Positions 16,118 to 27,355 of a stretch of DNA of 64,000 nt are shown piece by piece (position 1 is the first letter of the stretch; every line of letters begins with the position of its first letter). A program made the position numbers and the translations under genes. The stretch is from Aurantiacibacter aquimixticola (lineage in GTDB: Bacteria > Pseudomonadota > Alphaproteobacteria > Sphingomonadales > Sphingomonadaceae): contig NZ_RAHX01000001.1 in the NCBI RefSeq assembly GCF_003605475.1, forward strand, positions 2,170,001 through 2,234,000. Direction: 5' to 3'. The notes beneath the pieces are model-generated. The model worked only from the letters and a program-made list of their open reading frames with translations. It ran no database searches and had not been told where the DNA came from.

Positions 16118-16611
16118 TCCGGGCCTCCCACGCGGGACAGGACGGAGAGGGCACCGGGCAAAACGCTCAGCGCGCCCGCAACGATACCGCCTGCGCTGGT
16201 CCCCCCGCTTTCGGAGCGGGTGAAATCGGCATTCGCCGTGGGACCTGAAATAACGGAAAGCCCGGTCGCGATCGCCGTTTCGGCTGTCGCCAGACTGCGG
16301 GAAAGCGACGCCGTGACGCCCGCCTGCTCCACATCGGTCAACGGTTGTAGACCGAGGGCAAGCGCGGCTTCGATCGTTGCCGACTGGTCGGGCGCAACGG
16401 TGTGCGCTTCGCCTTGCGCAATGCGGCGGGTGGCCGTGCCGCGCGGTACGTCACGTGAATAGACGATCTGTCCCGGGTGGGCTTCCTGGTTGGTCGGCCA
16501 GACGCCTTCCTCCTGGGCGAGGGCGGGGCATGCGGGAGTGACGAGGTAGATGGCGGCAAGGCCGCATACGGCCGAAACGCAGAGCTTACCGACGGCGTGA
16601 TTGCCAAGCAT
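16114..16611 (-). CDS. Small exported protein, first gene of the amyloid-like operon, unknown
   Basis: 165 residues from the ATG at 16611, preceded by GGGAGAGG. N-terminal hydrophobic segment (AVCGLAAIYLVTPACPALA) is a likely signal peptide. The middle contains ARRIA-like basic and alpha-helical segments, and the C-terminus is Gly/Ala/Ser-rich with alternating hydrophobics (GGTSAGGIVAGALSVLPGAL). No canonical Fap repeat is visible. Its stop overlaps the next start. It could be a minor fibre component or a periplasmic chaperone. I do not recognise a family. Confidence 0.55.
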   Translation of the reverse strand: MLGNHAVGKLCVSAVCGLAAIYLVTPACPALAQEEGVWPTNQEAHPGQIVYSRDVPRGTATRRIAQGEAHTVAPDQSATIEAALALGLQPLTDVEQAGVTASLSRSLATAETAIATGLSVISGPTANADFTRSESGGTSAGGIVAGALSVLPGALSVLSRVGGPE

Positions 16612-16760
16612 TAAACCTCTCCCAAAAAGCTATCGGCCAGAACCGATTCCCGGCGCGGAAGAAATTCTTCCAACCGTGACCTCCTATCTGGACGACCGCT
16701 TATTTCTGATTGCTATTGAAGAGAGGTACTAGAGCGATTCGTTTCGAGTCGCATCGGCAC

Positions 16761-16781
16761 ATGTGAGTAATCAATGTGAGT
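16761..16781. promoter_or_regulatory. Direct repeat ATGTGAGT upstream of the amyloid-like operon
   Basis: The 208-nt space between the LuxR-type gene and the operon (16612-16819) holds ATGTGAGT at 16761-16768 and again at 16774-16781, 13 bp apart, with a further CATGT at 16782-16786. The region is more A/T-rich than its surroundings. It lies about 150 nt upstream of the first operon start, a plausible site for activator binding. No promoter boxes can be assigned with confidence. Confidence 0.35.
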
Positions 16782-16819
16782 CATGTAAAAATGCGACAGA
16801 AAAACGCGCGCGGAGAGAT

Positions 16820-17470
16820 CTATCTAAGTCTATAGGGCGAAACTGTTCTCCAGAGTTCTTCGCGGGAGGAGACGTCCATCTTGTCGTAGCAGTGACGGAC
16901 ATGCGCGCGCACGGTGTTCACCGACACACCAAGCTTGCTGGCGATTTCGACCGGACAATGCCCGCTCATCAACAGTTCGACGATATGCGCCTCGCTTGGC
17001 GTCAGCCCGAATGCTTCTGTCAGGTCGGCGAGTTCGGTTTCGCAATGTGGATGCGCGCATTGCACGGTGACCAGAACGGAGCGCTCGCACAGGCCGACGC
17101 CGCGAAAGATGCAATGGCCATCCATCCGGCTGCTTCGGCGCATGATGGTGAAGGTGTCTTCCGGTTCGAGCGCAAGCAACGCCGCCAGGCTTTCGCTGGC
17201 GCCGTTTCCATTGGCGCTCAGCCGGTCGTCCTTGAGGCTGATCGCATCCACGCACTGCACCGCATCGCGCGTTCGCGGGCTTTCGGCCTGCAAGCGTCCT
17301 GCGCGGTCCACGATGAAGCGCGCGCGGCCGTCGATCCGTTCGAGCCCGCAAAGAAGCGCCTGGAAGGCGTCCTTGATGGAGCTCGTTTCGATATCGGCTT
17401 GTGCCAGGCTGGCAAAGACGGTGATATCGTCCCGGCCCGGCCGGTGATGGCTTTCCAGATGTTCGCTCAT
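16820..17470 (-). CDS. LuxR-family transcriptional regulator, candidate controller of the amyloid-like operon
   Basis: 216 residues. The C-terminal ~60 residues form a LuxR/FixJ helix-turn-helix (FGLTPSEAHIVELLMSGHCP, VEIASKLGVSVNTVRAHVRH, CYDKMDVSSREELW). The N-terminal ~145 residues (FQALLCGLERIDGRARFIVD, DAVQCVDAISLKD, EDTFTIMRRSSRMDGHCIF) look like a PAS/GAF-type sensory domain without a receiver Asp motif or an obvious autoinducer-binding signature. The gene is on the same strand and immediately upstream of the operon at 16611, and nothing else nearby is an obvious target. The activating signal is unknown. Confidence 0.82.
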   Translation of the reverse strand: MSEHLESHHRPGRDDITVFASLAQADIETSSIKDAFQALLCGLERIDGRARFIVDRAGRLQAESPRTRDAVQCVDAISLKDDRLSANGNGASESLAALLALEPEDTFTIMRRSSRMDGHCIFRGVGLCERSVLVTVQCAHPHCETELADLTEAFGLTPSEAHIVELLMSGHCPVEIASKLGVSVNTVRAHVRHCYDKMDVSSREELWRTVSPYRLR

Positions 17471-17867
17471 GGCTCGCTAGCTCCCTCGAAGCCTGGAAGG
17501 CCCCGGTCGGGACCGCCCTGTTCACAAATACAATGCCGAGAACCGAAGTCCTCGAACTCGCAATTGCGACCTCGGAAGCCATTGCCGCGATCGCCTCTAC
17601 GACTCGCGGCGCACTGGCAATGTCGGGCGGATGGGGATACGCTTTTTGCCTGTCCTATTAAGGGCATGCGCTAATTTCTTCTCAACGCATCTTATCCACC
17701 TGAAGGCACCTATACATTGGACGGCGCGATTTCGTCAAATTTTATTAGCATTCATCAATTTTGATTATACGCGCTGTGCCCCTCTTCGCGGATTTACTAT
17801 GGCCATGTCACTGATTTGACTGGACAGGTTTCCCGTGCAACGGGCTTGGTTCGAGAGAGGAGCGCCA
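17471..17867. other. Intergenic region, divergent promoter space between the LuxR-type gene and pccB
   Basis: About 400 bp without a credible gene. From about 17690 to 17780 it is markedly A/T-rich for this genome (for example TTTTATTAGCATTCATCAAT), which suits a promoter for the propionyl-CoA operon. A ribosome-binding site (GAGAGGAG) precedes pccB. No clear operator, riboswitch or hairpin terminator was recognised. Confidence 0.5.
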
Positions 17868-19400
17868 ATGTCAGCCAATATTGCCGAGATGGAACGCCGC
17901 CGCGAGGCCGCCCGGATGGGCGGCGGGCAGAAGCGGATCGACGCGCAGCATGCCAAGGGCAAGCTGACCGCGCGCGAGCGGCTCGACGTCCTGCTGGACG
18001 AGGACAGCTTCGAGGAACTCGACCGCTATGTGGAGCATGACTGCACCGATTTCGGCATGGAGGATCAGAAGATTCCCGGCGACGGCGTCGTCACTGGTAG
18101 CGGCACGATCAATGGTCGGCTGGTCTACGTTTTCAGCCAGGATTTCACCGTGTTCGGCGGCTCTCTGAGCAAGCGCCATGCGGAGAAGATCTGCAAGGTG
18201 ATGGACATGGCGATGAAGGTCGGCGCGCCTGTCATCGGCCTCAACGATTCAGGCGGCGCGCGCATCCAGGAGGGCGTGGCGAGCCTTGGCGGCTATGCCG
18301 AGGTGTTCCAGCGCAATGTGCTCGCATCGGGCGTGGTGCCGCAGCTCTCCCTCATAATGGGCCCGTGCGCGGGCGGCGCGGTGTATTCGCCCGCCATGAC
18401 CGACTTCATCTTCATGGTGAAGGACAGCTCCTACATGTTCGTGACCGGCCCCGAAGTGGTGAAGACCGTCACCAACGAGGAAGTCACGCAGGAGGAACTG
18501 GGCGGCGCGGTGGTGCACACCACAAAGACCTCGGTCGCTGATCTCGCGCTGGAGAACGATATCGAGGCGCTGCTGGCCGTGCGCGAGCTGATGGGCTTCC
18601 TACCCGCTTCCAACCAGTCTGAATTGCCCGAACTGCCGACCAGCGACCCGTGGGACCGGTTGGAAGACAGCCTCGACACGCTGATCCCCGTCAACGCCAA
18701 TATGCCTTACGATATGCACGAAGTGATCGCGAAGGTGGTGGACGAGGGCACCTTCTTCGAAATCCAGCCCGCGCACGGCGCGAACATCATCACCGGTTTC
18801 GGCAGGATCGAAGGGCGGCCTGTGGGTTTCGTCGCCAACCAGCCGATGGTGCTGGCGGGCGTGCTCGACATCAATGCCAGCCGCAAGGCCGCGCGCTTCG
18901 TGCGCTTCTGCGATGCTTTCAGCATTCCCATCGTGACGCTGGTGGACGTCCCCGGCTTCCTCCCCGGCACCGCGCAGGAGCACAACGGCATCATCAAGCA
19001 CGGCGCAAAGCTGCTCTTCGCCTATGCCGAGGCGACCGTGCCCAAGATCACCGTCATCACCCGCAAGGCCTATGGCGGCGCCTATGACGTGATGGCGTCG
19101 AAGCACCTGCGCGGGGATCTGAACTACGCCTGGCCCACCGCCGAAATCGCCGTGATGGGCGCGAAAGGCGCAGTTGAGATCATCTTCCGCAAGGACCGCG
19201 ACGATCCCGAAAAGATCGCCGAGAAAACGAAGGAATACGAAGACCGCTTCGCCAACCCCTTCGTGGCTGCCTCACGCGGCTATATCGACGAGGTGATCTA
19301 CCCGCACTCGACCAGGCGGCGGATCGCGCTGGGGCTGCGGAAGCTGGCGAATAAGAGCCTTGAGAACCCGTGGAAGAAGCATGACAATCTGCCGTTGTGA
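17868..19400 (+). CDS. pccB: Propionyl-CoA carboxylase beta (carboxyltransferase) subunit
   Basis: 510 residues from ATG 17868, chosen because GGAG sits 6 nt upstream; homology starts at [20 protein letters not shown]. Motifs include [20 protein letters not shown], the acyl-CoA oxyanion block [20 protein letters not shown], the paired [16 protein letters not shown] and the C-terminal [20 protein letters not shown]. The protein is the biotin-dependent carboxyltransferase that transfers CO2 from carboxybiotin to propionyl-CoA. Its partner pccA is at 22928. Its stop overlaps the GTG start of the small membrane protein that follows. Confidence 0.95.
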   Translation: MSANIAEMERRREAARMGGGQKRIDAQHAKGKLTARERLDVLLDEDSFEELDRYVEHDCTDFGMEDQKIPGDGVVTGSGTINGRLVYVFSQDFTVFGGSLSKRHAEKICKVMDMAMKVGAPVIGLNDSGGARIQEGVASLGGYAEVFQRNVLASGVVPQLSLIMGPCAGGAVYSPAMTDFIFMVKDSSYMFVTGPEVVKTVTNEEVTQEELGGAVVHTTKTSVADLALENDIEALLAVRELMGFLPASNQSELPELPTSDPWDRLEDSLDTLIPVNANMPYDMHEVIAKVVDEGTFFEIQPAHGANIITGFGRIEGRPVGFVANQPMVLAGVLDINASRKAARFVRFCDAFSIPIVTLVDVPGFLPGTAQEHNGIIKHGAKLLFAYAEATVPKITVITRKAYGGAYDVMASKHLRGDLNYAWPTAEIAVMGAKGAVEIIFRKDRDDPEKIAEKTKEYEDRFANPFVAASRGYIDEVIYPHSTRRRIALGLRKLANKSLENPWKKHDNLPL

Positions 19401-19726
19401 GTATGCGCTACGTGCCTGACAAGAAGCCGGAGGCGACGCTTAAGGATCACCTTGGTAAGTGGTTCATGCGGATAGCTTTCTTCCTACTATTTAGCCCGTT
19501 CGTGATTGTGTTTCTGTTGGGCCTAACCGGCGAACCAATACCTGAAGGCGCTTTCGGCACGTGGTTTATGGGCGCGCTGACTGTAGCTGGATTGGTGACT
19601 AGTTGGGATATGTTCAGATCGGTAAAGCGGCACGGGGCTAGCGAGCTGGGGTGCGCACTTCCAATCGCGGCAGTGACCTGCTGGTGGGGTTGGATATTCT
19701 TGCGCGATCTGGGAGCCTTTGAATGA
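19397..19726 (+). CDS. Small membrane protein embedded in the propionyl-CoA operon, unknown
   Basis: 109 residues from GTG 19397, overlapping the pccB stop, or 107 from ATG 19403. Two or three hydrophobic segments ([54 protein letters not shown]) predict an inner-membrane protein. The stop overlaps the epimerase start (ATGA). No family recognised. A/T content is higher than in the flanking metabolic genes. Confidence 0.55.
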   Translation: MSMRYVPDKKPEATLKDHLGKWFMRIAFFLLFSPFVIVFLLGLTGEPIPEGAFGTWFMGALTVAGLVTSWDMFRSVKRHGASELGCALPIAAVTCWWGWIFLRDLGAFE

Positions 19727-20172
19727 AACTCGGCCGTCTCAATCATATCGGTGTCGCCACGCCCTCCATCGCGGACTCCATCGGGCATTATCGCGAGACG
19801 ATGGGCGCGGTGAAGGTGACCGAGCCGTTCGATCTCGAGGCGCAGGGGGTGAAGGTCTGCTTCGTCGACACGCCCGGCGAGAATGGTACCCACGGCACGC
19901 AGATCGAGCTGATCGAGCCTTTGTCCGATGCCTCGCCCATTGCCGGTTTCCTCGCCAAGAACCCGCTCGGCGGGCAGCACCATGTCTGTTTCGAGGTCGA
20001 GGATATCGCAGAAGCGCGCGAATGGTTCGAGGAGCAGGGCAAGCGCATTCTCGGCCCCACCCGCATCGGCGCGCATGGCACGCCGATCTTCTTCCTCCAC
20101 CCCAAGGACATGATGGGCCAGCTGACCGAAATCATGGAAACGCCCAAGGAAGGCGCGCACTGGTCGAATTGA
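19723..20172 (+). CDS. mce: Methylmalonyl-CoA epimerase
   Basis: 149 residues of the vicinal-oxygen-chelate fold: [19 protein letters not shown] gives the first metal-binding His, [13 protein letters not shown] the second, and [17 protein letters not shown] the terminal Glu. It interconverts (S)- and (R)-methylmalonyl-CoA between the carboxylase and the mutase. Both neighbours in the operon are the enzymes it connects. Length is typical. Confidence 0.93.
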   Translation: MKLGRLNHIGVATPSIADSIGHYRETMGAVKVTEPFDLEAQGVKVCFVDTPGENGTHGTQIELIEPLSDASPIAGFLAKNPLGGQHHVCFEVEDIAEAREWFEEQGKRILGPTRIGAHGTPIFFLHPKDMMGQLTEIMETPKEGAHWSN

Positions 20173-20194
20173 CCGACCCTCGCGGAACACGACA

Positions 20195-22431
<2,237 letters not shown>

Positions 22432-22435
<4 letters not shown>

Positions 22436-22656
22436 ACCGCCGCCGCATCCTGCGCTCGGCCATTCTCACCCTGGTCCTGCTGCCGACTTCCTGCCTCGCG
22501 GGCGTGACGGCGTCCGACCGGATGGACGCGCGCATCATCGCGCGCGGCGGTGCGCAGGACCCGCTGTGGTACGAGAACCTTCTATGGCTCGTCGCGCTTG
22601 CGCTGATGCTGGTATGGGCGTGGGCGATGAAGCGGTTGTGGGAGGGGGCCGAGTGA
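22432..22656 (+). CDS. Very small signal-anchored membrane protein, unknown
   Basis: 74 residues starting with a GTG overlapping the mutase stop. [21 protein letters not shown] looks like a signal or anchor. After a polar stretch, [25 protein letters not shown] is a clear transmembrane helix with a basic cytoplasmic end. No family recognised. It overlaps the next start (GTGA), which supports real translation. Confidence 0.5.
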
Positions 22657-22928
22657 GGTTCGTAATTGCGGCTATCGCCGTCCTTATACTCGCCAACTTC
22701 ATTTTGCTGATATCGGGCGAGCGCGTTCTCCTGACCGAGACGCTTGTACAACCCGGCGAGGCGGTGAGTGTCGAAGGCTTCGGAGATTTGAGCGGGAACG
22801 CGCAGGCCTCGTTAGTTTGCAAATACTGGACAGGTCGCTCAATGGTCACCACCGTTTTCTGGTACGCTCCGAACAACATCTTCGGGCGCGACCAATGTCC
22901 GTTTTTGAACGGTTCGGAAGGTTCGTAA
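22653..22928 (+). CDS. Small single-pass membrane or exported protein, unknown
   Basis: 91 residues from GTG 22653. Residues ~3-18 are hydrophobic (FVIAAIAVLILANFILLIS), followed by an extracytoplasmic-looking domain with two cysteines (VCKYWTG, RDQCPFL) that could form a disulfide. Its stop (TAA) shares one base with the pccA start (TAATG). No family recognised. The conserved overlaps on both sides argue it belongs to the operon. Confidence 0.5.
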   Translation: MRFVIAAIAVLILANFILLISGERVLLTETLVQPGEAVSVEGFGDLSGNAQASLVCKYWTGRSMVTTVFWYAPNNIFGRDQCPFLNGSEGS

Positions 22929-24961
22929 TGTTCTCCAAAATCCTCATCGCCAATCGTGGTGAAATCGCGTGCCGGGTCATTAAGACCGCGCAGCGTATGG
23001 GCATCGCCACCGTGGCGGTTTATTCGGATGCCGATGCGCGCGCGCCGTTTGTGCAGATGGCGGACGAGGCCGTCCACATTGGGCCGCCGCCTGCTGCCGA
23101 GAGCTACCTGCTCGCCGACAAGATCATTGCCGCGTGCAAGCAGACCGGGGCCGAGGCTGTGCATCCGGGCTATGGCTTCCTTTCCGAGCGCGCCAGCTTC
23201 GTCGAGGCGCTCGAAAAAGAGAACATCGCCTTCATCGGCCCGCCCGCCAGCGCGATTGCGGCGATGGGCGACAAGATCGAGTCCAAGAAGCTTGCCAAGG
23301 AAGCGGGCGTCAACACCGTGCCCGGCTCAGAGGACGCCATCGACACGACTGAGGAGGCGCTGAGCGTCTCCAAAGAAATCGGCTATCCGGTGATGATGAA
23401 GGCCAGCGCGGGCGGCGGCGGCAAGGGCATGCGGCTCGCCTATAACGACCAGGACGTGAAGGACGGGTTCGAGGCGACCAAGCGCGAAGGTCTCAGCAGC
23501 TTCGGCGATGACCGCGTCTTCATCGAGAAATTCATCCTCGACCCGCGCCACATCGAAATACAGGTGCTGGGCGACAAGCATGGCAATGTGCTCTATCTGA
23601 ATGAGCGCGAATGCAGCATCCAGCGCCGCCACCAGAAGGTGGTGGAAGAAGCGCCCAGCCCTTTCGTTACGCCCGAAATGCGCCGCAAGATGGGCGAGCA
23701 GGCGGTCGCGCTGTCGAAGGCCGTCGGGTATCACTCGGCGGGCACGGTCGAGCTGATCGTCAGCGGCGCCGATCCGACAGGGGAGAGCTTCTACTTCCTC
23801 GAAATGAACACGCGCCTCCAGGTTGAGCATCCCGTGACCGAGGCGATCACCGGCATCGATCTCGTCGAGCAGATGATCCGCGTCGCGGCGGGCGAGAAGC
23901 TGCCCATGGCGCAGGACGATATCGGCATTGACGGATGGTCCATTGAAACGCGCGTCTATGCCGAGGATCCGTATCGCGGTTTCCTTCCGAGCACCGGCCG
24001 ACTGGTGCGCTATCGCACGCCGGTGGAGCCGTGGTCCGGCGATCTGCGCGGGGTCGACGGCGTGCGTTTCGACAGCGGCGTGCAGGAAGGCGGCGAGGTC
24101 TCGATCTTCTACGACCCGATGATCGCCAAGCTGGTGACCTGGGGCGAGACGCGGAACGAGGCGGCGGATCTGCAGGTCGAGGCGCTCGACCGGATCGAAC
24201 TCGATGGCCTTGGTCACAATGTCGATTTCCTCTCTGCGCTGATGCAGCATCCGCGGTTCCGTAGCGGCGAACTCACCACCGGTTTTATCGCGGAGGAATA
24301 TCCCGACGGGTTCGAAGGCGCGGCCACGTCCGAGCGCACCGAGCAGGTGCTTGCCGCCGTCGCGGGCGTGATCGCCACCGCCGATGCCGACCGCGCGCGG
24401 CGAATTTCCGGCCAGCTCGACGGGCCGCAATTGCCGCCCGGTGACTGGTCTGTGCGCATCGGTGACGCCGATCACGAAGTGACGCTGGGCGAAGACGGAT
24501 TGCTGGTCGATGGCGAGCAGGTCGTGCTCGAATTCCACTACACGCCGGGGGACCGCATGGTGGACGTCGCCTTGTTCAACAGCGCGGACGAGGATGCCGA
24601 GGCCGTCGCCAGCTACGGCATCCGCATCGCGGCCACCCGGCTTGGCTATCGCATGACCACGCATGGCCGCCAGCACGATATCCGCGTCCTGCAACAGCGC
24701 CACGCCGCGCTGGCGGGTCACATGATCGAGAAGGAGCCGCCGGACACGTCCAAGATGCTGCTCTGCCCGATGCCCGGCCTGCTGGTGACGCTGCATGTCG
24801 GCGAAGGCGATGCGGTCGAGAGCGGACAGCCGCTCGCGACGGTGGAAGCGATGAAGATGGAGAATATCCTGCGCGCCGAAAAGGCGGGCACGGTGGCGAC
24901 CATTAATGCCGAGGAAGGCGAGACGCTGGTCGTCGACGCCGTGATCCTCGAACTCGAATAG
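22928..24961 (+). CDS. pccA: Propionyl/acetyl-CoA carboxylase alpha subunit (biotin carboxylase plus BCCP)
   Basis: 677 residues. The biotin carboxylase part starts FSKILIANRGEIACRVIKTAQ, includes the ATP-grasp loop KASAGGGGKGMR and the catalytic EMNTRLQVEHPVTEAITGID. A central BT-type linker domain follows. The C-terminal biotinyl domain (PMPGLLVTLHVGEGDAVESG ... VEAMKMENIL) carries the biotinylated lysine near residue 642. With PccB it makes (S)-methylmalonyl-CoA from propionyl-CoA. ATG 22928 is fixed by the TAATG overlap and by homology starting at MFSKILIAN. Confidence 0.95.
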   Translation: MFSKILIANRGEIACRVIKTAQRMGIATVAVYSDADARAPFVQMADEAVHIGPPPAAESYLLADKIIAACKQTGAEAVHPGYGFLSERASFVEALEKENIAFIGPPASAIAAMGDKIESKKLAKEAGVNTVPGSEDAIDTTEEALSVSKEIGYPVMMKASAGGGGKGMRLAYNDQDVKDGFEATKREGLSSFGDDRVFIEKFILDPRHIEIQVLGDKHGNVLYLNERECSIQRRHQKVVEEAPSPFVTPEMRRKMGEQAVALSKAVGYHSAGTVELIVSGADPTGESFYFLEMNTRLQVEHPVTEAITGIDLVEQMIRVAAGEKLPMAQDDIGIDGWSIETRVYAEDPYRGFLPSTGRLVRYRTPVEPWSGDLRGVDGVRFDSGVQEGGEVSIFYDPMIAKLVTWGETRNEAADLQVEALDRIELDGLGHNVDFLSALMQHPRFRSGELTTGFIAEEYPDGFEGAATSERTEQVLAAVAGVIATADADRARRISGQLDGPQLPPGDWSVRIGDADHEVTLGEDGLLVDGEQVVLEFHYTPGDRMVDVALFNSADEDAEAVASYGIRIAATRLGYRMTTHGRQHDIRVLQQRHAALAGHMIEKEPPDTSKMLLCPMPGLLVTLHVGEGDAVESGQPLATVEAMKMENILRAEKAGTVATINAEEGETLVVDAVILELE

Positions 24962-24971
24962 GAACGCATGA

Positions 24972-25751
24972 ATGGCTTACGAAAACATCACCGTCGACAC
25001 CAAGGGCGCCGTCACCGTGGTGACGCTGAACCGCCCGCAGGCGCTGAACGCGCTCAACACCGCGGTGCTGGGCGAGCTCACCGAGGCGCTCGCCGCTTTC
25101 GATGCCGATGACAGCCAGCGCTGCGCCGTCATCACCGGGTCGGGCGACAAGGCCTTTGCCGCGGGCGCCGATATTAAGGAAATGGCGGACAAGCCGGCCG
25201 CCGATTTCTACCTCGAGGATTTCTTCGCCGGCTGGAACGCAATGACCGCGAAGACGCGCAAGCCTTGGATTGCGGCGGTGAACGGCTTTGCGCTGGGCGG
25301 CGGGTGCGAGCTCGCCATGATGGCGGACTTCATCATCGCATCCGAGAATGCGCGCTTCGGCCAGCCCGAGATCAAGCTGGGCGTTGCCCCCGGCATGGGC
25401 GGCAGCCAGCGCCTCACCCGCGCTGTCGGCAAGGCGAAGGCGATGGATCTGTGCCTGACGGGTCGAATGATGGACGCCGCGGAAGCCGAGCGGGCCGGTC
25501 TGGTCTCCCGCGTGGTGCCGCATGAAGAGCTGATGGACGAGGCGATGAAGGCCGCCGAAGCCATCGCCGGAATGCCGCCCATGGCCGCGATGGTGAACAA
25601 GGAACTGGTCGACGCCGCCTTCGAGACGACGCTGAGCCAGGGGATGCTACACGAACGCCGCCTGTTCCAGATCCTCACCGCGACGGAGGACAAGGCCGAG
25701 GGCATGAAAGCGTTCGTCGAAAAACGCGAGGCGAACTGGAAGGGTCGATAA
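24972..25751 (+). CDS. Enoyl-CoA hydratase (crotonase family)
   Basis: 259 residues. Signature features are [15 protein letters not shown], the oxyanion motif [11 protein letters not shown], and the two catalytic Glu regions [19 protein letters not shown] and [20 protein letters not shown]. These correspond to hydration of short-chain 2-enoyl-CoA in beta-oxidation or valine catabolism. Located 10 bp after pccA, so co-transcribed with the propionyl-CoA genes and consistent with branched-chain amino acid breakdown. Confidence 0.92.
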   Translation: MAYENITVDTKGAVTVVTLNRPQALNALNTAVLGELTEALAAFDADDSQRCAVITGSGDKAFAAGADIKEMADKPAADFYLEDFFAGWNAMTAKTRKPWIAAVNGFALGGGCELAMMADFIIASENARFGQPEIKLGVAPGMGGSQRLTRAVGKAKAMDLCLTGRMMDAAEAERAGLVSRVVPHEELMDEAMKAAEAIAGMPPMAAMVNKELVDAAFETTLSQGMLHERRLFQILTATEDKAEGMKAFVEKREANWKGR

Positions 25752-25790
25752 CCCGCATACGCCTCGGCGGAACCGCGCCCCGCCCGTTGG

Positions 25791-25830
25791 ACTTGTTGCA
25801 GATGAGGGCGTAGAGCGCCCGGCAACAAGT
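25791..25830. promoter_or_regulatory. Long nested hairpin between the enoyl-CoA hydratase gene and mmsA
   Basis: ACTTGTTGC (25791-25799) and GCAACAAGT (25822-25830) are perfect 9-bp inverted repeats. Inside them GGGCG and CGCCC form a second stem around TAGAG. The structure lies 24 nt upstream of the mmsA ATG and has no T-tract. It could be an operator or a 5'-leader RNA element. A related TTGCAAC lies at 25836-25842. Confidence 0.35.
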
Positions 25831-25853
25831 TACATTTGCAACGGGATTGGACC

Positions 25854-27353
25854 ATGCGACAGATCGACCACGTCATTGCCGGGGGCACCGGCTCCGCAGG
25901 CGCAGCACGCACGCACAAGGTGTGGAACCCCTCCACCGGTGAAGTGCAGGCCGAAGTCGCGCTGGGCGATGCCGCGCTGCTCGACAAGGCGATTGCTAAG
26001 GCGAGGGAAGTGCAGCCCGGTTGGGCCGCCACCAATCCGCAAAAGCGCGCACGGGTGATGTTCGCCTTTAAGCAGCTGCTGGAAGAGAACATGCAGGAGC
26101 TCGCCGAGTTGCTGTCCAGCGAGCACGGCAAGGTGATCGACGATGCCAAGGGCGACGTGCAGCGCGGGCTCGAAGTCATCGAATATGCATGCGGTATCCC
26201 GCAGGCGCTGAAAGGCGAGTACACGAACGGCGCGGGTCCGGGCATCGATGTCTATTCCATGCGCCAGCCGCTTGGCATCGGAGCGGGCATCACGCCGTTC
26301 AATTTCCCCGCCATGATTCCGATGTGGATGTTCGGCATGGCGATCGCGGCGGGCAACGCCTTCATCCTCAAACCGTCCGAGCGCGATCCCAGCGTGCCTG
26401 TTCGCCTCGCCGAACTGTTCCTGGAGGCCGGGGCGCCCGAAGGGTTGCTGCAAGTCGTGCATGGCGACAAGGAAATGGTCGACGCGATCCTCGACCACCC
26501 CGATATCGCCGCGGTCAGCTTCGTCGGCTCCTCCGACATCGCGCACTACGTCTACAATCGCGGCGTCGCGGCCGGAAAGCGGGTGCAGGCGATGGGCGGG
26601 GCGAAGAACCACGGCATCGTCATGCCAGACGCCGATCTCGACCAGGTGGTGAACGACCTGTCCGGCGCGGCATTCGGCTCCGCCGGGGAACGCTGCATGG
26701 CGCTGCCGGTGGTGGTGCCTGTCGGCGAGAACACGGCGGAGCGGCTGAAGGAGAAGCTGATCCCGGCGATCAACGCGCTGCGGGTCGGCGTCTCCAGCGA
26801 TCCCGATGCCCATTACGGCCCCGTCGTCACACCCGAGCATCGCCAGCGCATCGAGGACTGGGTGACCACGGCGGAGAAGGAAGGCGGCGAGATCGTGATC
26901 GATGGCCGCGGCTTCAGCCTGCAGGGCCACGAGGACGGCTTCTTCGTCGGCCCCACGCTGATCGACCATGTCACGCCCGACATGGAAAGCTACAAGGAAG
27001 AGATTTTCGGCCCCGTGCTGCAGATCGTGCGCGCCAGGGATTTCGAGGAAGCGCTGCGCCTGCCGAGTGAGCATCAATACGGCAATGGCGTTGCTATCTT
27101 CACCCGCAACGGACACGCCGCACGCGAATTCGCGCACCGGGTGCAGGTCGGCATGGTCGGTATCAACGTGCCGATCCCGGTTCCGGTCAGCTATCACAGC
27201 TTCGGCGGCTGGAAACGCTCCGGCTTCGGCGATGCGGACCAATACGGCATGGAAGGCCTGCGCTTCTGGACCAAGGCCAAGAAGGTAACGCAGCGCTGGC
27301 CCGACGGCGGCGGCGACGGCTCCAACGCCTTCGTCATTCCGACCATGGGGTGA
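25854..27353 (+). CDS. mmsA: Methylmalonate-semialdehyde dehydrogenase (CoA-acylating)
   Basis: 499 residues from ATG 25854; the longer frame from TTG 25836 lacks homology support. Aldehyde dehydrogenase features: GIGAGITPFNFPAMIPMWMF, VSFVGSSDIAHYVYN and the catalytic Cys in GSAGERCMALPVVVPVG. The MmsA subfamily is suggested by the PFNFP/MIPMWM block and the PIPVPVSYHSFGGWKRS end. It converts methylmalonate semialdehyde to propionyl-CoA in valine catabolism, directly supplying the carboxylase encoded upstream. The stop overlaps the next GTG/ATG. Confidence 0.93.
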   Translation: MRQIDHVIAGGTGSAGAARTHKVWNPSTGEVQAEVALGDAALLDKAIAKAREVQPGWAATNPQKRARVMFAFKQLLEENMQELAELLSSEHGKVIDDAKGDVQRGLEVIEYACGIPQALKGEYTNGAGPGIDVYSMRQPLGIGAGITPFNFPAMIPMWMFGMAIAAGNAFILKPSERDPSVPVRLAELFLEAGAPEGLLQVVHGDKEMVDAILDHPDIAAVSFVGSSDIAHYVYNRGVAAGKRVQAMGGAKNHGIVMPDADLDQVVNDLSGAAFGSAGERCMALPVVVPVGENTAERLKEKLIPAINALRVGVSSDPDAHYGPVVTPEHRQRIEDWVTTAEKEGGEIVIDGRGFSLQGHEDGFFVGPTLIDHVTPDMESYKEEIFGPVLQIVRARDFEEALRLPSEHQYGNGVAIFTRNGHAAREFAHRVQVGMVGINVPIPVPVSYHSFGGWKRSGFGDADQYGMEGLRFWTKAKKVTQRWPDGGGDGSNAFVIPTMG

Positions 27354-27355
27354 TC

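Noticed and set aside
10700..17470. Curli (csg) system
   Set aside because: No CsgG, CsgE or CsgF-like proteins are encoded, and the presence of a C39 peptidase and a coiled-coil barrel fits Fap better.
17471..17867. Cobalamin riboswitch controlling the B12-dependent mutase operon
   Set aside because: No B12-box-like conserved sequence is seen, and the operon is a catabolic user rather than a B12 transporter or synthesis operon.
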